Part shown: piece after piece, positions 43,101 through 48,786 of the stretch
How positions within the stretch are numbered: the first letter of the stretch is position 1
Layout: each line of letters begins with the position of its first letter
Notes under the pieces: generated by a model
What the model was told of the DNA's origin: nothing
Databases searched by the model: none
The model's input: only the letters and a program-made list of their open reading frames with translations
NCBI GenBank assembly: GCA_024693365.1
Contig: JAILLF010000005.1
Location: 1-48,786, forward strand
Direction of reading: 5' to 3'
Length of the DNA stretch: 48,786 nucleotides
From: Acetatifactor sp.
Lineage (GTDB): Bacteria; Bacillota; Clostridia; Lachnospirales; Lachnospiraceae
Program-made: the position numbers and the translations under genes

Positions 43101-46100
43101 TGCCTAACGTCTTCCAAGGATCCGCCGGAACAGATACCTCATACCTGTTGTAGAGATGCTCTTGCCCATCATAATCAAAACTTTTTGACTGGGACGTAAT
43201 TACAATGCCTAACTTGCATTTCTTGATTTCCACAAAACCTTCGTCATGGGTTACCGTAAACTGGGCAGTCACGTCGTTTCCTTCCTCATCCCTGACAACG
43301 GGCGTTCCAGTGACTACAACGTCCGTTTTGCCAACATACATACGTGACACAGTCGAAGTCTCATACCCTTCCACGGTGAACTTATTGCCATCACGGATAT
43401 ACTCCTTTTGATATCCGCTTACGGTATGCTCAAAACTATCATACCAATCGGAATAATAATTCATGGTGACGTTAATAAAATATTTTGTAGTTCTGTTCTT
43501 AACTGTCAGCTTACCGGACGTCACTGTTGTCAGCACGTAGCCGCCCGTCACGTCGTTTCCGTCGGCGTCCACGACCTTAAAGCTCGTCTTATCAAACGTT
43601 CCCTCGTAAACTCCTACCAGTTTTCCAGATGCGGGGTTGTAGCTAATCTCCGCCGTATGTCCCTCCAAAAGACCAGTAATCGTTACTTCCGAGCTTCCCT
43701 GCTGCAAGGATCCGTTATATTCAGCCTCCCGATCTTCAACGTAAGCCGTAAGCTCTATAGCCTTGATTGTAGTAACGGCGCACTTCGCGTCGCTGTCATA
43801 ATGCAAACTGTCGCCCTTCACCTTGTACCAGACGTAATAGGTTCCGCCAAGCGTCCCTTCCGGAATGGTCTCCTGCCAGCCCGCAGCCGGAGCGGTCTGA
43901 TCATCTGTGCCGATGGCATAATTCATCTTTCCGCCGATTGCGGAACCCTTAGTCACCAGCTGCCGCGCCTTTCCATCGAACACTAGCGTCTTTCCTTCGC
44001 AGTCCGTCAGAATCTCCGAATCCGTCATGTCCGTCCACTTTGCCGTCACGGTAATGATTCCGCCCGAGGCACAGTTGTTTACGATCACCTCCGTTCCTCC
44101 CGGCATGCCTATGACGTCAACGCCCGACATCTCCCACTTGCTAAAGCCCATTCCTTCCGGTGCCGTGAATTTACACTCTGGGAAGGTAAAGGTTTCTCCT
44201 TCGAACACCTCCTGCTCCTCCATGGAGCCGGAACCGCCCTCTCCCGGCAGGAAAACAACCTTATAATCTCCGACGGGGAACGTTACCTTCTTGTAGTCAT
44301 CCAGCGCGGTGCCCGTCGCATTAACGGTCAGTCTGGTCAAACGGTCAAACTTGTCATAACCCGTTCCTTCCACGTTGTTGATGACGGTTCCGCCAATACC
44401 TTTCACGTAGCCCCTTGCCTGGAACTGCTTGACGCCCGTTCCAATCGTCACCGTTTTTCCAGTGTCAACGAAAATACCCTCGTTTGCATCATTATTTCCC
44501 ACGTAAAACTGTCCGCTGCAATCCACCACAACAGATCCGTACGCATAGATCGCCGCGTTATAATTTTCACCCGTACTCTCAATGAAAAGGTTTCCGCTCC
44601 CGTTAAAGATCAGCGTACAATCCGCCTTCATGCTCACAATGCCGCTGTCACCATAGCTCGTTCCGTCCGGCGTAATGCGGTTCGTTCCAAGAAGTGTGAT
44701 GGTCAGATCCTGATCGCCTTCATAGTAGATGATCGCACCTTGATCCTTGGAATAAACGTATCCCTGCCCCACAAATTCATAATCCTGCAGCGTGAGCGTA
44801 TTGGAATCAGGATCATAGCTCCAGTGATTTACGTTCAGCTTATCAAAATTATCAGTCTTCACCTGCACTCCGCCGACGTACAGCGGATACGTAGCTGAAA
44901 TTTTCGCACTGATGGTCACGTCCTGCGCCGGCATGTGCAAAACATAACCCGTATCGGTCTTTTCCAAAGAACCGCCGTCCACGACGTACTGAACCTCACA
45001 GCCGTCTGGTACCGTCCCGCCATAACTCATCTCGAGGGAAATATCCTGCCCCTGCCCGCCATAATACTTACCGTCGAATGAAAGCCCGCCGGTAAAATAC
45101 GTACCTACAAAATCCTCAGCACCATAAACCGTGACGTCGGTGACGTAGAACGTGGCAGGCTCCTTTGAGGTGATGCAATACGCCTTCGCGCCCGCACCGG
45201 ACCAGTTGGAGTCTGGCGTTCCCACCGGAGTGCTCTTATACAGAACGTTCGAAATCGTCTTCCCTGACGTCCCGCCAATGCCGACGGGATTCACGCCGGT
45301 TCCGGTATAGGTTCCGTCTTCAAAGCAATTTTTCAGCGTGACGTTTGCACTGTCACTCCAGCCCCAGAGAGCGCCCACGTGCTGACCGCCGCTGACGGAG
45401 CCCGTGAATACAACTCCCTCCAGCGTCGCTGTGGAATCATGCCCGTGACCCACCACGCCGCCGCCATGGGTTCCGGTGACAGTCACGTTCGTCTCCACCA
45501 AAACATTCGTAATTGTATTTCCCGTGCCATCCATAAGACCTACCAGACCTGCCGGATGCATATAGCCTTTTACGCTACCGGATACCTTGAGGTTCGTGAT
45601 GGTCGCGCCGCTGACGTGAGAGAAGGGCGCAACGTAATACTCCGCCTCCGCTCTCGTAAGGTTTACCGACAATTTCTTATTGTCTCCGTCATAGGTGCCA
45701 CGGAAGGGATTCTCGCTCGTACCCACCATGACCGCCACGGCATCGTTAATGTCGGCAGTCTGCATAAAGTTAAGTCCTGCCGTTTCGCCGCCGTCCCGCA
45801 CAAAGCGTGCCAGCTCATCGAAATCTGATGCGTTTTTGATCTGATAAATTCCATTCTCGTCGGTGGAAAGGTTCAACGGTTTCACCGTCACGATTTTCGC
45901 ATATTTGTTGTTTTGGCATGCCGAAACACGATCCGCCGCCGCTGTTGCCATGGCGTTGCCTTCGCTATTTCCGGCATAGACCATCTCATCATCACCTAAG
46001 GTCAGGGTGCCTGCCTCTTCGTTATGTTCCCCGTGGCCGATGGCCTGCGCATTAGTTTTGCCGATCGCAGTGGCTACGACAAGGCCGCCCGTGATCGTAA

Positions 46101-48522
46101 CCGTTCCGCCCGGAGCTCCGTTTGCCCCGCCAATGCCTGCCGCGCGGTTTCCGCCGTTAGCGTAAACCGTTCCACCGCTGATCAGGACGTTGCCGCCCTT
46201 GCCTCCGTTTGACGTAGTGGCAGCGTTGCCGGTTCCACCGCCGCCGCCGATTCCCGCTGCCCAGGAAAAGCCGTTGGCGTAAACGGTTCCGCCAGTGATG
46301 ATGACCGTGCCGCCGTCACCGCCTTTTAAACGGCTAACTTCGCATCCGCCGCCGCCAATTCCCGCTCCGCCGGTAACCGGCTCACCTTCGTCTCCGCCAT
46401 TGGCCGTTACGGTTCCGCCACTAATGGTAACCTTGCCGCCGTCACCGTACAGTCCTCCGCCAATGCCTGCGCTCTGCCGGCCGCCGATAGCCGTTACGGT
46501 ACCGCCAGTGATGGTAACGTCGCCGCCGTATCCGGCCACCATGTCATTGTTCATCCATCCGCCGCCGCCGATTCCGGGACCCCATTGCCCGCCGGTAGCG
46601 TTCACCGTGCCGCCGTTTATGGCAATCACGCCGCCGGAGCCGGCCCTGCCGCCGCCGATTCCCGCGCCTTTATAACCGCCGTTGGCCGTTACGTTGCCGC
46701 CGTTAATGATGATCGTTCCCGAATCCTTTTGATCGTCACTGCCAATGGCAGAATAGCATTCTATTCCCGCCGCCCTTAAGGCTCCGGTTTGTCCGCTCTG
46801 ACCGTAAATGGTAAGGCTGTACCCTTTATTTACGCCAACACCCTCGTTTGCCGTCAGCTGCGCCCCGTCACAGAGGATCAGATTCACGTCGCCTTTCACG
46901 TTCAGCCTGGAATCCATCGTGACATTCTCATTTACTGCATACCAGCCGCTGCCAAGGATATTGTACGAACCAATGCGATATGCCTCAACGGGGCCTTGGG
47001 GTACGCCTGCGGCATCCACGTAGGATACGCTTAAGGTCGCTTCCTTAACGTCTGTAATTTTTGCCCAATAATTATCGTGACAAGCAGAAACGCCGTCAGA
47101 CTTTTCAAACAATTGCTTATTGTTTTCGCCGTCTCCTGCGATCACGTTCATTTCGTCGCCCAAGGTCAGGCTACCGGCGCCTTCATTATGCTCGCCGTGA
47201 CCAATGGCCTGCGCATCATCTTTGCTGAGCGTAGTGGCTACGACAAGACCGCCCGTGATCTCCACCGTGCCGCCCGGAGCTCCGTTCGCGCCGCCAATGC
47301 CTGCCGCGCGGTGTCCGCCGTTAGCGTAAACCGTTCCACCGCTGATCAGGACGTTGCCGCCCTTGCCTCCGTTTGACGTATCTTCAGAACTGCCGTTTCC
47401 GCCGCCTCCGCCAATTCCTGCCGCCCAAGAAAATCCGTTCGCATAAACGGTACCGCCAGTGATGATGACCGTGCCGCCGGAACCGGCCATCATATTACCT
47501 TTATTAGATCCGCCGCCACCAATTCCTGCTCCGCCGGTAACCGATGCGTTTTCGTTGCCGCCGTTTGCCGTAACCTTTCCGCCGTTAATGGTAACCGTAC
47601 CGCCGTCACCGTAAAGCCCGCCGCCGATTCCAGCGCTTCTCTCGCCTCCGTTTGCGTTAATTACGCCGCCGTTAATGGTAACCGTGCCGCAACTTTCGCC
47701 GCTGTTTCCGCCAATGCCTGCCTGATACTGGCCCGGCGTCGTCGCCGTAAGTTTTCCCGCAGTGTTTTCGCTAAGGCTCTGTGCCCAGACCGTAAGACTA
47801 TTGCCCTCAGGAACATTCACTCCTGCGCTTGCCGCCAGCTCCGCTCCGTCACAGAGGATCAGATTTACGTTGCCTGAAACGGTGATCCGCTTCTCAACCG
47901 CCACGTTGGCATTCACCACGTACCAGCCGGTAGTCATCTCCGTCGTTCCATCCGTGACAAAATCATAATCCGCCTGCGTTTTATTGGCATTACCTTCATC
48001 CGTAGGATCGAGATAGGGGATGCTTTCAATGCTTGTATTTGTAAACACGGCCGTTTGTACCAGCTCCGTCCCGTCAGCAACCAGATTCCCCTCTTCGTCT
48101 TCCTTTACCTTAATCGTTACCGTCCTGTCAGATGAATCATAGGTTATGCCGCCAAGATACTCACCCTTGTGTGATTCGGAAATCACGTACTCATATTGTC
48201 CCGCTTCCGTGAACGTGATCTTTCCAAAGCTCTCCGTATATCCTGCGGAGTCTTTGGTCACGGTAACCTGCGTCATTTCGGGTAATGGTGATTCACCCAG
48301 TGACGAGATAGTGAATTCGAATTCGTCCTCGCTTTTCCACGCACGGCCAACAAGGTTTGCACACGCCATGATTTCGCCTTCACAAGTCGCAGCATCACTC
48401 GTTTCACTGGCTTTTGCTACCATTGGAATGGAAAAGACGTCCACGGTAGTCAGCATCATTACAAGAGAAAGAACAATGCTTAGAATTCTCGAACCCGTCC
48501 TCTTGCCATATCTTTTACTCAT
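40153..48522 (-). CDS. Giant secreted modular surface protein (2789 residues): FctA-like, Gly-rich beta-helix, GLUG, InlB, MBG and LysM modules
   Basis: Signal peptide at 1-40 (ILSIVLSLVMMLTTVDVF). Order of modules by approximate residue: FctA/Spy0128-like pilin domain 48-160; two large glycine-rich beta-helix blocks 165-495 and 500-880 (GGTVTINGGKVTANGG, AGIGGG repeats); GLUG-like region 890-1120; a second beta-helix-like part 1120-1410; InlB-type repeat 1415-1500; Ig/MBG-like modules (EYNGSEQ, DGQEH) to ~2050; two more FctA-like domains 2051-2170 and 2175-2300; further MBG modules to 2645; a module shared with the DUF6273 protein 2646-2725; LysM at 2740-2789 (YRVVRGDNLTKIARRFNVTV). No LPXTG or sortase: anchoring is probably by LysM on peptidoglycan. 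Likely an adhesin. Start overlaps the upstream stop as ATGA, with AGGAGG before it. Confidence 0.9.
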   Translation of the reverse strand: MSKRYGKRTGSRILSIVLSLVMMLTTVDVFSIPMVAKASETSDAATCEGEIMACANLVGRAWKSEDEFEFTISSLGESPLPEMTQVTVTKDSAGYTESFGKITFTEAGQYEYVISESHKGEYLGGITYDSSDRTVTIKVKEDEEGNLVADGTELVQTAVFTNTSIESIPYLDPTDEGNANKTQADYDFVTDGTTEMTTGWYVVNANVAVEKRITVSGNVNLILCDGAELAASAGVNVPEGNSLTVWAQSLSENTAGKLTATTPGQYQAGIGGNSGESCGTVTINGGVINANGGERSAGIGGGLYGDGGTVTINGGKVTANGGNENASVTGGAGIGGGGSNKGNMMAGSGGTVIITGGTVYANGFSWAAGIGGGGGNGSSEDTSNGGKGGNVLISGGTVYANGGHRAAGIGGANGAPGGTVEITGGLVVATTLSKDDAQAIGHGEHNEGAGSLTLGDEMNVIAGDGENNKQLFEKSDGVSACHDNYWAKITDVKEATLSVSYVDAAGVPQGPVEAYRIGSYNILGSGWYAVNENVTMDSRLNVKGDVNLILCDGAQLTANEGVGVNKGYSLTIYGQSGQTGALRAAGIECYSAIGSDDQKDSGTIIINGGNVTANGGYKGAGIGGGRAGSGGVIAINGGTVNATGGQWGPGIGGGGWMNNDMVAGYGGDVTITGGTVTAIGGRQSAGIGGGLYGDGGKVTISGGTVTANGGDEGEPVTGGAGIGGGGCEVSRLKGGDGGTVIITGGTVYANGFSWAAGIGGGGGTGNAATTSNGGKGGNVLISGGTVYANGGNRAAGIGGANGAPGGTVTITGGLVVATAIGKTNAQAIGHGEHNEEAGTLTLGDDEMVYAGNSEGNAMATAAADRVSACQNNKYAKIVTVKPLNLSTDENGIYQIKNASDFDELARFVRDGGETAGLNFMQTADINDAVAVMVGTSENPFRGTYDGDNKKLSVNLTRAEAEYYVAPFSHVSGATITNLKVSGSVKGYMHPAGLVGLMDGTGNTITNVLVETNVTVTGTHGGGVVGHGHDSTATLEGVVFTGSVSGGQHVGALWGWSDSANVTLKNCFEDGTYTGTGVNPVGIGGTSGKTISNVLYKSTPVGTPDSNWSGAGAKAYCITSKEPATFYVTDVTVYGAEDFVGTYFTGGLSFDGKYYGGQGQDISLEMSYGGTVPDGCEVQYVVDGGSLEKTDTGYVLHMPAQDVTISAKISATYPLYVGGVQVKTDNFDKLNVNHWSYDPDSNTLTLQDYEFVGQGYVYSKDQGAIIYYEGDQDLTITLLGTNRITPDGTSYGDSGIVSMKADCTLIFNGSGNLFIESTGENYNAAIYAYGSVVVDCSGQFYVGNNDANEGIFVDTGKTVTIGTGVKQFQARGYVKGIGGTVINNVEGTGYDKFDRLTRLTVNATGTALDDYKKVTFPVGDYKVVFLPGEGGSGSMEEQEVFEGETFTFPECKFTAPEGMGFSKWEMSGVDVIGMPGGTEVIVNNCASGGIITVTAKWTDMTDSEILTDCEGKTLVFDGKARQLVTKGSAIGGKMNYAIGTDDQTAPAAGWQETIPEGTLGGTYYVWYKVKGDSLHYDSDAKCAVTTIKAIELTAYVEDREAEYNGSLQQGSSEVTITGLLEGHTAEISYNPASGKLVGVYEGTFDKTSFKVVDADGNDVTGGYVLTTVTSGKLTVKNRTTKYFINVTMNYYSDWYDSFEHTVSGYQKEYIRDGNKFTVEGYETSTVSRMYVGKTDVVVTGTPVVRDEEGNDVTAQFTVTHDEGFVEIKKCKLGIVITSQSKSFDYDGQEHLYNRYEVSVPADPWKTLGNEGTTEFLLNGKDYLRITPTASGVTDVESYDKNNTFIYQMDHADQYDLTVTCNYGTISVNPKAVVITAQSREFSYNGLAQSWDRYDVEGLVGEDAIMAVVTGTITNPAESPVVNKVESYEFTKGTAKNYTVTCVDGELTMKKTSELKISNLVTSSMASDLDREFSFTVILDDTSVNGTYGDLTFWNGVAECRLKGGESATSSGLSVGMGYVVTQEEADGFTTIKSGDSGTISVTPAQAEFTNVRKITEAEGEIKAKVNLTGREWMDGDSFTFTISAIGTTPKPEKTSVTVTKNSLDYVESFGKITFAEEGTYAYTVSMAKKGETINGVAYDSTDKIVTIKVKNDGNGHLVADGTELVQTAEFTNAYHATGSVTISASVAADEALGDQSFTFELLDKDGMVLQTGKSIKQGETGNYTAINYDQAEAGRTYTYKVRQVIPGGAIQMSTSRYVMDGVNYDGEIKEVTVTVTDNGDGTLSITCSGSPTTFTNKIKIHEVTASVADAKAEYNGSEQEGNTKVTFEGLLDGHVASIIYTPSEGSQANSYDNGSFDSSSFKVVDGGGKDMTAYYALGTLTAGKLTIEPRKVTVSVRDETKEYNGSEQTGSTGVVFENIVLGQTAIIGYVPPKGMLVNAYDNGSFDKNSFNVVDGEGKDVTANYVLGALTAGKLTITDRSEKYQIMVTANSNTANVYDGNEKSAAGFETLRFTVDGNVYVVEGLTTSDPRSINVCNLENAISGTAIVRDVQGNDVTAQFIVKTTNGKLEITARTVTVVADGKIKDTEKKDPKLTYTVSGLLGSDSLTGELTRQAGELPGTYAILQGTLKAGDNYRIHYVGAYLTILQGDYLDPLRELLKYAISLGGERTVTWDKGTGLTYDIMKTLQDHPQLTLIFRYNFANVSYEVTIRGMDVVTDPDVPWYGPMNLYGRYGLRISSFNPSTGERTYRVVRGDNLTKIARRFNVTVDWLVKKNLIKNPNLIWANQMLKY
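46080..47500 (-). repeat. Near-identical direct repeats inside the giant gene (two copies ~1.16 kb apart)
   Basis: The stretch around 46080-46340 recurs at about 47240-47500; more than 50 consecutive bases near 46155-46210 and 47318-47375 look the same. They encode matching AGIGGANGAPGG and GGNVLISGGTVYANGG segments of the two beta-helix blocks. Confidence 0.85.
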
Positions 48523-48786
48523 AATTCCTCCTGCGCATTTTGTTCTTCTGAAGCGCCTTCCCCTTTTTCTTTGTTCCGATAGTATTTTATGCTCATTGTG
48601 ATTGCCACGCCAAACGCAAAAGCGATCAAAGCCGTCAGGACGTAGCCGCCCGCCTCTGCCGGCATGAGGAACGAACCATAAAGCGTCTCTCCGCCCGCTT
48701 TGCCAACGCCGGTAAAAATACTCAGCACCGCCAGAAGCACTAACGCAAGGCCGGCCGTCGAAGCCGACAGGATGCGTCTTACCCTT
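48519..48786 (-). CDS. C-terminal part of a small membrane protein, truncated by the window edge
   Basis: About 88 residues visible; the frame is open to the edge, so the start lies outside or is one of several internal GTGs. Two hydrophobic helices are seen (ILSASTAGLALVLLAVLSIF and AGGYVLTALIAFAFGVAITM) followed by a charged tail YYRNKEKGEGASEEQ. Not recognised as a family. Its TGA overlaps the ATG of the giant gene (ATGA), a classic sign of translational coupling, so it may aid export or display of that protein (inference). Confidence 0.7.
   Translation of the reverse strand, partial: RVRRILSASTAGLALVLLAVLSIFTGVGKAGGETLYGSFLMPAEAGGYVLTALIAFAFGVAITMSIKYYRNKEKGEGASEEQNAQEEL

Overview
The window looks like a chromosomal segment of a Gram-positive anaerobe of the class Clostridia, most likely family Lachnospiraceae. 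The evidence is a CIRCE-controlled hrcA-grpE-dnaK order, strong GGAGG ribosome sites, sigma-A-type promoters, and several families common in that group (DUF6465, DUF3842, DUF6273, DUF4026, PF06541, DegV, secreted FctA/MBG/LysM proteins). The genus cannot be fixed by reading alone. Almost every gene is on the minus strand; only three are on the plus strand: a polysaccharide deacetylase, a CE1-like esterase and an AraC regulator. No rRNA, tRNA, CRISPR array, transposase or phage gene was seen.

Layout from left to right. 1-3.5 kb: heat-shock operon hrcA-grpE-dnaK (dnaK runs off the edge) with a perfect CIRCE operator. 3.5-13.8 kb: housekeeping and envelope genes, namely a histone-H1-like DUF6465 protein, a coupled patatin/uppP pair, an aminotransferase, a PF06541 membrane protein coupled to a MATE exporter, DUF3842, DegV, a GlsB-like membrane protein, glpK and one unrecognised protein. 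14-22.2 kb: a secreted serpin lipoprotein with a variable linker, a small secreted protein, a NodB deacetylase, a DUF3810 membrane metallopeptidase coupled to an XRE-like cytoplasmic protein, trpS and a GH10 xylanase lipoprotein. 22.6-32 kb: a TldE/TldD pair, an orphan solute-binding lipoprotein with a large N-terminal extension, a secreted CE1-type esterase, a DUF4026/DUF2314 protein and proA. 32.2-37.2 kb: a five-gene operon for an ABC-2 exporter (ATPase and two permeases) with its histidine kinase and response regulator. 37.4 kb to the end: a secreted DUF6273 protein, a divergent AraC regulator, a 2789-residue secreted modular protein ending in LysM, and a truncated small membrane protein whose stop codon overlaps the start of the giant gene.

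The most notable signals are these. (1) The giant LysM protein and the nearby DUF6273 protein share a C-terminal module of about 80 residues, and the AraC gene lies between them. (2) Two long imperfect DNA hairpins of about 250 bp lie between genes (6.1-6.36 kb and 29.09-29.34 kb). One is fused to a 63-bp tandem repeat; the other ends in a 33-bp palindromic repeat that recurs four more times at 22.2-22.6 kb. (3) Two unrelated genes have their last codons plus stop tandemly repeated just downstream. (4) Several proteins carry in-frame 24-45 bp tandem repeats in low-complexity linkers. Together these point to a genome rich in small repeats that can change linker length and 3' ends.

Functionally the window mixes proteostasis, cell-wall lipid recycling, plant-polysaccharide breakdown (GH10 xylanase and CE1-like esterase, both surface lipoproteins), defence against proteases (serpin) and surface attachment (giant LysM protein), which suits a gut or rumen lifestyle.
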